Shown: positions 7,610-14,845 of the stretch, in pieces | Numbering within the stretch: the first letter of the stretch is position 1 | Layout: the number at the start of each line of letters is the position of its first letter | Origin: CAYGTS01 sp964352905 | GTDB taxonomy: Bacteria; Pseudomonadota; Gammaproteobacteria; JAHCLG01 | Assembly (NCBI GenBank): GCA_964352905.1 | Contig: CAYGTS010000031.1 | Span: 1 to 21,366, forward strand | DNA: 21,366 nucleotides | Direction: 5' to 3' | The notes under the pieces: model-generated | The model's input: the letters and a program-made list of their open reading frames with translations, nothing else | What the model was told of the DNA's origin: nothing | Database searches by the model: none | Translations under genes and position numbers: made by a program

Positions 7610-8818
7610 TTATTCCGGGTAAGCTGTAACGCCACATTCTTGGATATCAATGCCTTGAATTTCCTGCTCTTTAGACAAGCGTAAGCCAATAATGAACTTG
7701 ATAATCGACCAAACAATAAAGCTAGTCACCGCCACCCATAATATAATGGCAAGAATACCTTGAATCTGAATACCTAACTGTTTTGTCTGCAATCCTAAAA
7801 AAGTTGATGGAGTGAGACTTTCGGCAATCAATCCCCAAATCGCACCAACACTAAAAATAGCCATCCCCCCACTGGGATCATCGATAGTTAATTTATCAAA
7901 GAGAACCATCGTGAATAAGCCTATTACACCTGCAATTGCCCCAATAATGCTAGCGATCATCAAGTTTGGATGAGTGGGTTTAGCACAAATTGCCACAATG
8001 CCTATCATAATCGCATTTAATAATAGGGTAATATCAATTTTACCATGAAATAACTCGGTTAATATGATAACAACCAGTGTGCTAGCGCAAGCTGCAGCAA
8101 TCAGGTTAAGCCAGATAACAGCCAGATCGATTTGGTTTGCACCCACGACACTGGCTAATCCAAAGCTACCTAATAAAAATAGCATTGCTCCCAAAAAAGC
8201 TAACGGCATATTACTGGCTAATATAGGCACTATTTTTCTGGGGTTCTTTTTATATTTGCCAACGCGGGCACCAATTAAAGGTAAACCCACTAACGTTGCA
8301 ATTGCTGTACTCAAAAAAATTAAACTGATATTGCACTGATCAATAAATCCTTTGTGATATAAAAAACCATCCACGTTGGTCCAATAGCCAACCATCGGAT
8401 AAATACCGCCAGCAAAGATAATCGCAAACCAAAAAAAAGACCATAATTTCAAACGTTCGGATAATGAACACGCAATAATAGTTAAAGCCAAAAAAACTAG
8501 GGAGGCGTGAAAAAAAGCCTGCCCAAGCTTAATCGCTTTAGCTTTTTGTGTCAGGAAAAGGGTCCAATGCGACCCAAAATTAGGAAAGTGTGCAAGCGTT
8601 GGGATATACGGGTTTGTATTTGCTTTTCCCAAAAACATCAATTGATATCCTATGCCTAAATAAACCAAGTTAGCAATAACAAAAGCAAAAACAACACTCG
8701 TTAACAACGTTACATTGCTTTTAGCACGAATAACGCCAGCCGTGAATAATGCAAACCCTATCGCCATCAAATTAACCAAAAGGCCAGCCCATAATAAAGT
8801 AGCCGTGTTCTCTGTCAT
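7610..8818 (-). CDS. Divergent Amt-family protein lacking the twin pore histidines
   Basis: This 402-residue polytopic membrane protein has about eleven hydrophobic segments and is recognisably of the Amt/Mep/Rh ammonium-transporter family: ALFTAGVIRAK (23-33), SLSERLKLW (118-126), YWTNVD (145-150), D160, and DDPSGG...AIWG (313-329). By eye alignment to E. coli AmtB, the twin-histidine positions H168 and H318 are Phe168 and Phe322. The gate residue F107 is Leu107, and the W212/F215/S219 binding-site residues become Ser, Leu and Val. D160 and W148 (here W146) are kept. It starts 12 nt after the P-II gene with an AAGGA site, the usual glnK-amt pairing. Conduction of ammonium in the standard way is doubtful; it could sense, bind P-II, or carry another substrate. 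Confidence 0.85.
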   Translation of the reverse strand: MTENTATLLWAGLLVNLMAIGFALFTAGVIRAKSNVTLLTSVVFAFVIANLVYLGIGYQLMFLGKANTNPYIPTLAHFPNFGSHWTLFLTQKAKAIKLGQAFFHASLVFLALTIIACSLSERLKLWSFFWFAIIFAGGIYPMVGYWTNVDGFLYHKGFIDQCNISLIFLSTAIATLVGLPLIGARVGKYKKNPRKIVPILASNMPLAFLGAMLFLLGSFGLASVVGANQIDLAVIWLNLIAAACASTLVVIILTELFHGKIDITLLLNAIMIGIVAICAKPTHPNLMIASIIGAIAGVIGLFTMVLFDKLTIDDPSGGMAIFSVGAIWGLIAESLTPSTFLGLQTKQLGIQIQGILAIILWVAVTSFIVWSIIKFIIGLRLSKEQEIQGIDIQECGVTAYPE

Positions 8819-8830
8819 TTACCGTCATCC

Positions 8831-9169
8831 TTATAAAGCATCGCTATCCAACTCACCTGTGCGCACTCTAAGGGCGTGTTGTAAATCAAAAACAAAAATT
8901 TTACCATCTCCCATCTTGCCCGTATAGGCAGCTTTTTGGATCGTTTCAATAACAGGTTCCAGCACATCATCATCAACCGCACATTCAATTTTTATTTTTG
9001 GCAAAAAATCGACAACATATTCAGCGCCGCGATATAATTCAGTATGCCCCTTTTGGCGCCCATAGCCTTTAACCTCTGTAACGGTCATACCATTAACACC
9101 TATCTCACTTAGTGCCTCACGCACTTCATCCAGTTTAAAGGGTTTTATTATGGCTGTAATAAATTTCAT
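8831..9169 (-). CDS. glnK: P-II nitrogen regulatory protein (GlnB/GlnK family)
   Basis: This 112-residue protein has the full P-II pattern: MKFITAIIKPFKLDEVREAL at the N-terminus, the T-loop with YRGAEY (46-51) including the uridylylation residue Tyr51, and the C-terminal block GKMGDGKIFVF...RVRTGE. P-II trimers read 2-oxoglutarate, ATP/ADP and nitrogen status; GlnK forms plug Amt channels. GlnB or GlnK cannot be separated by sequence alone; the pairing with an Amt gene 12 nt downstream favours GlnK. It starts 2 nt after the upstream small membrane protein, with its AAGGAG site inside the end of that gene. Confidence 0.96.
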   Translation of the reverse strand: MKFITAIIKPFKLDEVREALSEIGVNGMTVTEVKGYGRQKGHTELYRGAEYVVDFLPKIKIECAVDDDVLEPVIETIQKAAYTGKMGDGKIFVFDLQHALRVRTGELDSDAL

Positions 9170-9171
9170 TA

Positions 9172-9480
9172 CTATTCTCCTTGTGAATTTTTTTTCTTAC
9201 TGATGGTCATTGTGCGAAAACTTGAAAATTCATGATTCATTAATTTTTTAACTGCATAAATACCACCTGGCCCTGCATAATAAAATAAAAAAACGATAAA
9301 ACTAATCCATTTGTATTGTAAGAAAAAGAAGATATCTAAAGGCCGACCAATAACAAAAAGCGTTAATATGCCTAATAAGTATGTTAAAAACATCAAGGGG
9401 ACCGTTATCGCACAAGAATACGCTGCATAATAGCTAAGCAATTCAATCGCCATAAAGTTATTTGCTTTAATGACTCGCAT
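9172..9480 (-). CDS. Small membrane protein of unknown function, first gene of the P-II/Amt unit
   Basis: The likely product is 102 residues, from ATG 9480, which follows AGGA by six bases. A TTG at 9501 in the same frame has no better signal. Hydrophobic stretches at about residues 13-45 and 51-76 predict two or three membrane spans, followed by a basic tail (ISKKKNSQGE). The motif YYAGPGGIYAVKKLM joins the second span to the tail. I do not recognise the family. The 2-nt spacing to the P-II gene indicates co-expression, so it may take part in the same membrane nitrogen response. That is inference from position. Confidence 0.7.
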   Translation of the reverse strand: MRVIKANNFMAIELLSYYAAYSCAITVPLMFLTYLLGILTLFVIGRPLDIFFFLQYKWISFIVFLFYYAGPGGIYAVKKLMNHEFSSFRTMTISKKKNSQGE

Positions 9481-9558
9481 TTTTTTCCTATGTATATTCA
9501 ATAATAGGATAGTGTAACTGTACTCGCTTTTTTGTGCTAGTTTAACGTGCTAAAAAAC

Positions 9559-9587
9559 ATGACAATTTATCCAAAGATTGTTAAAAT
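9559..9587 (+). promoter_or_regulatory. Sigma-70-type promoter for ubiK-comM
   Basis: ATGACA at 9559-9564 and TAAAAT at 9582-9587 each match five of six consensus bases, and the spacer is exactly 17 bases. Transcription should begin near 9594, leaving a leader of about 37 bases before ubiK. Confidence 0.65.
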
Positions 9588-9630
9588 GCAGAAGCTGTAA
9601 TAAAGAGACTCTTACCTTAGGTAAAATTTC

Positions 9631-9882
9631 ATGCTTAATGCAAAATTAATTGACGATATTGCTCAACACTTAAGTACCGTTGTTCCACCCGAGTTACATG
9701 CCGTTAAAAAAGATCTGCAGCAAAATTTCTCTTCCATCCTTCAAAGCTATCTTCATAAGCTTGATTTAGTCACACGTGAAGAGTTTGACATACAAACGAA
9801 AGTCTTAGCTAAGACACGCGCTAAATTAGAACAACTCGAGCAACAGATTGCTGAGTTAGAAAAACAACTCGCTGCAAAATAG
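9631..9882 (+). CDS. ubiK: UbiK, ubiquinone biosynthesis accessory factor
   Basis: This 83-residue protein fits the UbiK (YqiC, BMFP domain) family in length and layout: an N-terminal amphipathic helix (LIDDIAQHLSTVVPPELHAV), the conserved LVTREEFDIQ segment (about 46-55), and a C-terminal leucine-zipper-like coiled coil (KLEQLEQQIAELEKQL). UbiK binds UbiJ and helps the late ubiquinone-synthesis enzymes work under oxygen. No membrane span or secretion signal is visible. The gene lies 9 nt before comM and behind a good promoter. A shadow frame on the other strand was ignored. Confidence 0.9.
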   Translation: MLNAKLIDDIAQHLSTVVPPELHAVKKDLQQNFSSILQSYLHKLDLVTREEFDIQTKVLAKTRAKLEQLEQQIAELEKQLAAK

Positions 9883-9891
9883 CCCAATAGC

Positions 9892-11403
9892 ATGTCTTCG
9901 TTAGCTATTTTATATAGCCGTGCGGCTATTGGCATTGATGCACCATTAGTAACCGTTGAAGCTCATATCTCTGGTGGATTGCCACGATTTACGATTGTTG
10001 GTTTGCCTGAAGCGGCTGTGCGCGAAAGCAAAGATCGTGTGCGCAGTGCTATTTTAAACGCTAATTTTCGCTTTCCTAATCAACGCATTACCATTAATTT
10101 AGCACCTGCAGAATTACCTAAAATGGGCAGTCATTTTGATTTACCGATTGCACTTGGCATTTTAGCCGCCAGCAAACAAATTCCCACGAATAAATTAATG
10201 TTATACGAAACCGCAGGCGAGTTAGCGCTTGATGGCAAATTACGACGCATCAATGCCTGTATTCCAATTGCGATTGCCACACAAAAAACCGAACGCCAAC
10301 TTATTATCCCTGAGTGTAATCGCCAAGAAGCAGCCTTAATCAGTAAAAATCATATTTTAACCGCGAATCATCTGCTCGATATTTGTGCGCATTTAGCCAA
10401 CTGTGATCCACTGCCGCTGGTAGCTGAACAAAGCAAAGCGGTGTGCAATCACTTTGCACTGGATCTTAATGATATTAAGGGGCAACAGCATGCCAAGCGC
10501 GCACTTGAAATTGCCGCCAGTGGTGAACATTCCCTATTATTATTTGGCCCACCAGGCACCGGTAAAACCATGCTGGCAGAGCGTTTACCCACCATTTTAC
10601 CCATGCTTTCCGAGCAACAAGCGGTTGAAAAGGCCGCGATTTTATCAATCATTAACAAACCCATTAATATCGATACGTGGTATCAAGCCAGTTTTCGTGC
10701 TCCTCATCATACAGCCTCAAGTGTCGCCTTAGTTGGCGGTGGTTCACCACCCAGGCCCGGTGAGATTTCGCTTGCTCATAATGGTATTTTATTTTTAGAT
10801 GAATTACCGGAGTTTAATCGGCATGTTTTGGAATCACTGCGTGAGCCACTAGAATCAGGTAAAATTACTATCTCACGCGCAACTCGTTCCACAGAGTTTC
10901 CTGCTAAATTTCAATTTATTGCTGCCATGAATCCGTGTCCTTGTGGCTATCAAGGTGATAGTAGCAATCAATGTTATTGCACACCTGATCAAACACAACG
11001 TTATTTAAATAAATTATCAGGTCCTTTTCTTGATCGCATTGATATGTTTATCAAAGTATCACGTCTCAAAATCAGTGAATTAACAACCACCGAGCAAACA
11101 ACAACACAGCGCAATAGCGAAATGATAAAACAAGCTGTCACAAGGGTTCAGCAGTTACAGTTACAGCGGCAACAATGTTTAAATCACCATTTAAAAGGTG
11201 AAGCGTTAGAAGAGCATTGCCAGCTATCAGCACACAGTAAAAATTTATTACAGCAAGCAGTGATCAAATATCATTTATCCATGCGCAGTTATTTTAAAAT
11301 TTTAAGAGTTGCTCGTACCATTGCGGATCTTGCTGAGAGTGCTACGATTAACGATCAACATTTACTAGAAGCTTTGGCTTACCGAATTCGTTTTAATGAA
11401 TAA
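9892..11403 (+). CDS. comM: ComM/YifB-type AAA+ helicase-like protein
   Basis: This 503-residue protein has the standard ComM layout: an N-terminal Lon-protease-like fold (about 1-170, with GLPEAAVRESKDRVRSA at 37-53), a Mg-chelatase-type AAA+ domain with Walker A GPPGTGKT (219-226) and Walker B ILFLDE (299-304), a four-cysteine cluster (349, 351, 361, 363) and the C-terminal Mg-chelatase-like lid domain. In Vibrio ComM is a hexameric branch-migration helicase for DNA taken up by natural transformation. Presence of the gene does not prove competence, since the family is widespread. Older labels as magnesium chelatase are misleading. The start lacks a clear ribosome binding site; the 9-nt gap suggests coupling to ubiK. 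Confidence 0.95.
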   Translation: MSSLAILYSRAAIGIDAPLVTVEAHISGGLPRFTIVGLPEAAVRESKDRVRSAILNANFRFPNQRITINLAPAELPKMGSHFDLPIALGILAASKQIPTNKLMLYETAGELALDGKLRRINACIPIAIATQKTERQLIIPECNRQEAALISKNHILTANHLLDICAHLANCDPLPLVAEQSKAVCNHFALDLNDIKGQQHAKRALEIAASGEHSLLLFGPPGTGKTMLAERLPTILPMLSEQQAVEKAAILSIINKPINIDTWYQASFRAPHHTASSVALVGGGSPPRPGEISLAHNGILFLDELPEFNRHVLESLREPLESGKITISRATRSTEFPAKFQFIAAMNPCPCGYQGDSSNQCYCTPDQTQRYLNKLSGPFLDRIDMFIKVSRLKISELTTTEQTTTQRNSEMIKQAVTRVQQLQLQRQQCLNHHLKGEALEEHCQLSAHSKNLLQQAVIKYHLSMRSYFKILRVARTIADLAESATINDQHLLEALAYRIRFNE

Positions 11404-11420
11404 ACTGAGCCCATAACTGC

Positions 11421-11585
11421 TCACTCCGTAGCAAGGAACGTCCATATTTTGGCTAATATACTCACAGGATTTCATTTTGCGGGGAGGCGTGCGCACGGTC
11501 TGCTAGCTGCGTGTATACGTAATACGAAGAGCCGCGAGACAAGCGCACAACAAGCTCGCCGCATGAAAGCCGAAGAGTATATACG
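11421..11585. repeat. Family A module joined to a GC-rich structured repeat
   Basis: Positions 11421-11460 carry TCACTCCGTA, GGAACGTCCATATTTTGG and related words seen at 17207-17222 and 21334-21351, so this is a family A fragment. The following 11461-11585 stretch is much richer in G and C than its surroundings and can fold: GCCGCGAG pairs with CTCGCCGC across an intervening GCGC. It lies between the converging ends of comM and the MFS gene. A 67-codon frame over it on the minus strand looks like repeat-derived chance coding. Confidence 0.5.
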
Positions 11586-12851
11586 TTAAATGGTGCGAGT
11601 AGATACTTGAGTCCGTACGCTTTGCGGTGCTTTGGGTTTATACGAAGCAATGACAGCAATGCCAATTAAAACCAAAACAACAACAATGACAATAGGTGCA
11701 AAGACACCGCCAACGCTTGTCATTAATCCTAAAAAAATGCTAACTAAACCTGCACCAAAAGCAAACAGTGCCGTAGTAATACCCATGACCCAACCTTGTC
11801 GTGCAGCATTCACCGCATTAGAAAATAAGGTAATAATATAGGTATAACTAACTGCCATGCTCGCAGCGCCAATAAAAATACTAGCATAAATTACTGTACT
11901 ATTTTTAGTAACAACACTTAAGCAAAAAAACACTGCCATGCTTAAATAACCTGTAATAACAACTTTTTTCGGTGATAAATTTTCCACGAAACGTGTAATA
12001 ATAAGAAACCCAACTCCCAAACCAACACCAAGTATCCCCATGGCTAAACCGATCATAAAAGAACTCGCTACCAAACGCTCACTAAGGTATTCCGATAAAT
12101 AGGTATAATATAAATTAAAACCCATCTGCATAAAGAAAAACGCTACAGATAATTGGCGAACAGCCTGATCTTGGAAAGCTGCAATAAAAATCTTAATCGC
12201 ATGATTAAAATGTATATTAATTTTTCGATACTGCTTTGCTGTTTCAGTAAAAAATAAAAATAACAGTACGACATTGATTATTGATAGCAAACAAGCAAAG
12301 TACATTGGTACTGTATAGTTGAACCAACTCACCAACTGTGAATCAATTAAAACGCCACTAATCACTGGCCCACATGCAATACCTGCCGATACCGCTAATA
12401 AAATCATACCAAAATTACGCGCAAGTTTTTCAGGATCACTTAATTCTGTAATAGCCGCTTGAGCAATCGGCTGACTGCCTGCTGTTAAACCAGCAACCAT
12501 TCGCCCAGCTATTAGTAATACAATACTTGCGCTAACAAAAGCCAAGGCAGAAATAAAATAAGCAAGTGTCGCGCCAACTAGGCAAATCAATAATGCTTTC
12601 TTACGGCCAATAGCATCTGATAAATCACCTAGTATTGCAGCGCCCAGGAACCAACAAAAGAAAAATATTGAAATGACTAATCCATATAAAAACTCTCTTG
12701 TTGCAGCTGAAGAGCCTGTTGCGAAAATAGCCGTATGGCTATCAATAAGAGTACCGGTTAGCACCGGGAATAAGATACCTTGCCCTAAACCATCGATAAA
12801 CAATACGAGAAATAATGCCAGTAAGCTTAAAGTGTTGCGTTGATTTTCCAC
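11586..12851 (-). CDS. MFS transporter (TetA/multidrug-efflux-like)
   Basis: The product is a 12-span major facilitator of 421 residues counted from GTG 12851. That start is chosen because AAGGGG lies seven bases before it; an in-frame TTG at 12872 has no such signal. The loop after span 2 carries the family motif LGDLSDAIGRKKALL, and span 4-5 sequence GRMVAGLTAGSQPIAQAAI resembles proton-driven drug antiporters of the TetA/DHA1 group. The substrate cannot be told from sequence. It lies 27 nt behind folA on the same strand, so the two may be co-transcribed. The last residues run up to a GC-rich repeat at 11461-11585. Confidence 0.85.
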   Translation of the reverse strand: MENQRNTLSLLALFLVLFIDGLGQGILFPVLTGTLIDSHTAIFATGSSAATREFLYGLVISIFFFCWFLGAAILGDLSDAIGRKKALLICLVGATLAYFISALAFVSASIVLLIAGRMVAGLTAGSQPIAQAAITELSDPEKLARNFGMILLAVSAGIACGPVISGVLIDSQLVSWFNYTVPMYFACLLSIINVVLLFLFFTETAKQYRKINIHFNHAIKIFIAAFQDQAVRQLSVAFFFMQMGFNLYYTYLSEYLSERLVASSFMIGLAMGILGVGLGVGFLIITRFVENLSPKKVVITGYLSMAVFFCLSVVTKNSTVIYASIFIGAASMAVSYTYIITLFSNAVNAARQGWVMGITTALFAFGAGLVSIFLGLMTSVGGVFAPIVIVVVLVLIGIAVIASYKPKAPQSVRTQVSTRTI

Positions 12852-12878
12852 GGCAAGTCCCCTTAATTCCAAAAATAA

Positions 12879-13382
12879 TTAGCCCACTGTTTTTATCGCC
12901 ACGCGTGTGAAATAAACAAATTGATAGGCATGTGGATTGTATTTATCCGCTGGAAATATTTGTTTATCAACCATTTTCCAGTTAGCTTCATTCCACTTGG
13001 GAAAAAATGTGTCGCCTGGCACATCCGCATCGATAAACGTTAAAATCAGATCGGTTGCGATGGGTAAGGCGAGCTGGTAAATTTCCGAACCACCACCAAT
13101 GATAACTTCCGGGCTATCTTTTGCAAGTTGCAATGCTTGATCTAAACTGTGCACGACTTCGATAGCCTGCGCTTGGTAAGTTTGATCACGCGTAATAATA
13201 ATATTGCGGCGTTGTGGTAAGGGTTTACCTAAGCTTTGAAAGGTTTTACGCCCCATGATAACTGGTTTGTTAAGAGTAACATTTTTAAAATGTTTTAAAT
13301 CAGCCGGCATATGCCACGGCATTTGGCCTTGATAAGCAATCACGCGATTATGCGCCATCGCGGCCACTAAGGTAATTTTCAT
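12879..13382 (-). CDS. folA: Dihydrofolate reductase FolA
   Basis: This 167-residue enzyme reduces dihydrofolate to tetrahydrofolate with NADPH. Its N-terminal ITLVAAMAHNRVIAY, the MPWHMPADLKHFK block with the catalytic acid Asp28, VIMGRKTFQSLG, and VIIGGGSEIYQLAL are all canonical. Length is normal for chromosomal FolA. I chose ATG 13382 over a GTG at 13394: the predicted transcript start is near 13402, and DHFR proteins usually begin one or two residues before the first strand. No resistance-associated change can be judged by eye. An MFS gene follows on the same strand. Confidence 0.96.
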   Translation of the reverse strand: MKITLVAAMAHNRVIAYQGQMPWHMPADLKHFKNVTLNKPVIMGRKTFQSLGKPLPQRRNIIITRDQTYQAQAIEVVHSLDQALQLAKDSPEVIIGGGSEIYQLALPIATDLILTFIDADVPGDTFFPKWNEANWKMVDKQIFPADKYNPHAYQFVYFTRVAIKTVG

Positions 13383-13408
13383 GGGCTGTTTCACTCAAGA
13401 AAAAATAC

Positions 13409-13438
13409 ATTATACTGATAATATTTTACATAAAGCAA
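13409..13438 (-). promoter_or_regulatory. Promoter for folA
   Basis: On the minus strand a perfect TATAAT (13414-13409) lies 18 bases after TTGCTT (13438-13433). Transcription would start near 13402, about 20 bases before the folA ATG. Confidence 0.6.
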
Positions 13439-13459
13439 CTGTAACTATTCATTGATAAG

Positions 13460-13493
13460 AGCCCTTCGCAAGAGCTTGTTTTTTATTTTTTTT
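13460..13493 (+). terminator. Terminator-like hairpin with T-rich tail
   Basis: AGCCCTT (13460-13466) pairs with AAGAGCT (13470-13476) with one mismatch around a three-base loop, followed by a T-rich run to 13493. On the plus strand no gene lies before it, so it would act on a leader transcript for the gene at 13561 or stop stray transcription from the folA side. It directly follows a short family A fragment (13440-13450). The stem is short and the call is tentative. Confidence 0.35.
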
Positions 13494-13508
13494 CTGTAAT
13501 AATGGGTG

Positions 13509-13529
13509 CGTAAATTTACGTTACGTAAC
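13509..13529. promoter_or_regulatory. Two overlapping perfect palindromes upstream of the orphan gene
   Basis: CGTAAATTTACG (13509-13520) is a 12-base palindrome and GTTACGTAAC (13520-13529) a 10-base one sharing a base. They lie 32 bases before the ATG at 13561, where a dimeric regulator could bind. No matching -10 or -35 pair was clear. Confidence 0.35.
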
Positions 13530-13560
13530 AATAACCATAAGAATTTAAAAGGATAGAATT

Positions 13561-14337
13561 ATGCCAGCAAAAAAAGGCTACCCTCATCATGCAGCTACGT
13601 TAACAGGTCCTATTTGTTTTTTTCCTTCACCACCGTCTCCCCGCAAGCGATCTCCGACAGATACTAGCTCTCAAACTTATAATCCTGAATTAATACGTAT
13701 AGATTCACTGGAAACAATGGATCAAGCTAACCTAATTCTCTGTTTTACTGATCTGTTGGCAGGGCATTATGAACTTGGCGAGGAAGCGAAACTTGCTGTT
13801 GCATGGTTAATGACCCGAGCAAATTATTTTTCAATAGTGCAAACAGCATTGCAAGACACGTACAGCTCTAGTGTTGATTCATTCCCTAAAACACTGGTTG
13901 CACCGATTAACTGTATTTTATCAAACCTAATGCCTAATGATTCTAGTACCAGCGTTTTGGAACGCACTATTTTAAATACTCAAATAGATGCGCTATTAAC
14001 TAATGGCAATGAGTTTGCTATATCTGAGCTACAGTTATTTTTGCTTGACTTGAAATATCAGCAGCATCCATATAATGAAATAAATTTTAGTACGCTATGT
14101 CCCTATTGCGAAACGATTGCAACAGTGATGAATCATCTAGATCCTGAAACTGGTTTAAAATTCCTTGCTGATCATTTAGATAGCGACGGCAACTGGCAAG
14201 ACACGATACAGGTTTTAACTAAGTATTCTTCTGAGCATGGGTTTGATAAACTCCTTAATATTTTAAATCAGTATGCTGAACAACGCCAACTTGCTGAAGC
14301 AGCAACGTCCTCATCGCGTTGTTCACCAGCAGCCTAG
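13561..14337 (+). CDS. Hypothetical protein, 258 residues, possible secreted effector
   Basis: I do not recognise this protein. A good ribosome binding site (AAGGA) precedes the ATG. The N-terminus is proline-rich and basic (FFPSPPSPRKRSP, about 20-32), with no signal peptide and no membrane span. The body is predicted mostly helical, with short leucine-rich stretches and one CPYCETI motif (about 180-186) that resembles a redox or metal CxxC pair. The last 15 residues are alanine- and serine-rich (AATSSSRCSPAA). It stands alone, flanked by repeats. Orphan, helical proteins with small, polar C-termini are typical type IV effectors in Legionellales, but no Dot/Icm gene is in the window, so that role is only a guess. 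Confidence 0.75.
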   Translation: MPAKKGYPHHAATLTGPICFFPSPPSPRKRSPTDTSSQTYNPELIRIDSLETMDQANLILCFTDLLAGHYELGEEAKLAVAWLMTRANYFSIVQTALQDTYSSSVDSFPKTLVAPINCILSNLMPNDSSTSVLERTILNTQIDALLTNGNEFAISELQLFLLDLKYQQHPYNEINFSTLCPYCETIATVMNHLDPETGLKFLADHLDSDGNWQDTIQVLTKYSSEHGFDKLLNILNQYAEQRQLAEAATSSSRCSPAA

Positions 14338-14348
14338 CCCTTCTTAGC

Positions 14349-14376
14349 AGCGCTTTTTATTTCGATAAAAAGCGCT
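14349..14376 (+). terminator. Perfect 12-bp hairpin after the orphan gene
   Basis: AGCGCTTTTTAT (14349-14360) and ATAAAAAGCGCT (14365-14376) are perfect inverted repeats around a TTCG loop, beginning 12 bases after the stop at 14337. TTCG is an unusually stable tetraloop. There is no T-run after the stem, so it may stabilise the 3' end of the transcript or act as a weak terminator, rather than a standard intrinsic one. Confidence 0.5.
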
Positions 14377-14380
14377 ATGT

Positions 14381-14555
14381 CAGCGATTCCCGCCGTAATG
14401 TCTGATTACTCAAGAACAGTCAGATTTGAGGCAAGGTCACGTTAAAAATTTCAAAAAATAGCGGAGTTTATACATAATAAATGAGCACATTTTTTGGAAT
14501 TTTTAACGTGAGATTGCCCAAATATGGCTGTTCCCAGCTACAGCGGGAATTGCTG
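14381..14555. repeat. Family B palindromic element, long form
   Basis: The outer ends CAGCGATTCCCGC (14381-14393) and GCGGGAATTGCTG (14543-14555) are inverted copies. Inside, 14414-14451 and 14496-14533 are a second, imperfect inverted pair of about 38 bases, carrying GAACAG at the outside and GTTAAAAATT near the centre. The element could fold into one long cruciform. Its right half matches the first 52 bases of the window. No transposase is encoded. Shorter relatives lie at 14663-14703, 17363-17430 and 18148-18225. Confidence 0.75.
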
Positions 14556-14662
14556 GCGCTATGTTGAAGCAGTTGAAGCGAAACACAGTTTTAGAGTACT
14601 ATGCAGCGTGCCTGTTATTAAAGGAAGGCGATACAAAGCAACCTGGCGAGTGCCAGATCGCC

Positions 14663-14703
14663 CAGTAATTCCCGGCGAGATGTTGAATAACTCAAGAACA
14701 GCC
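14663..14703. repeat. Family B half-element upstream of tRNA-Arg
   Basis: This 41-base stretch (CAGTAATTCCCGG at 14663-14675, then TTGAATAACTCAAGAACAG at 14683-14701) matches one arm of the family B elements, for example 18148-18180. It ends five bases before the tRNA, so it occupies the place where the tRNA promoter is expected. The DNA between 14556 and 14662 has a 35-codon frame (ATG 14561) I cannot support as a gene. Confidence 0.65.
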
Positions 14704-14707
14704 AAAC

Positions 14708-14784
14708 GTGCCCGTAGCTCAGCTGGATAGAGCATTGGCCTCCGAAGCCAAAGGTCGGAAGTTCGAATCTTCTCGGGCACGCCA
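14708..14784 (+). tRNA. tRNA-Arg (anticodon CCG)
   Basis: The 77-base cloverleaf is complete: acceptor stem GTGCCCG with CGGGCAC, D stem GCTC/GAGC, anticodon stem TTGGC/GCCAA with loop CTCCGAA giving anticodon CCG (14742-14744), T-arm with TTCGAAT, discriminator G and an encoded CCA (14782-14784). It reads the codon CGG. A weak 7-bp hairpin (14794-14815) follows without a T-run. It is preceded closely by a family B half-element. tRNA genes are common insertion sites, and the neighbouring monooxygenase starts 61 bases downstream. Confidence 0.98.
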
Positions 14785-14845
14785 TTGCATTGATGCAAAA
14801 CTAGCCAATTTTGCACGCCTGTAATACTATAGTGACCTTAATAAT

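Noticed and set aside
11462..11665. 67-codon minus-strand frame at the end of the MFS gene
   Set aside because: It overlaps the MFS gene in another frame and is read mainly from a GC-rich repeat.
14524..14730. 68-codon frame on the plus strand
   Set aside because: It runs across the family B repeat and the tRNA and has no protein features.
14559..14816. 85-codon frame antisense to tRNA-Arg
   Set aside because: Its EKIRTSDLWLRRPMLYP sequence is the well-known false protein read across the opposite strand of a tRNA gene.
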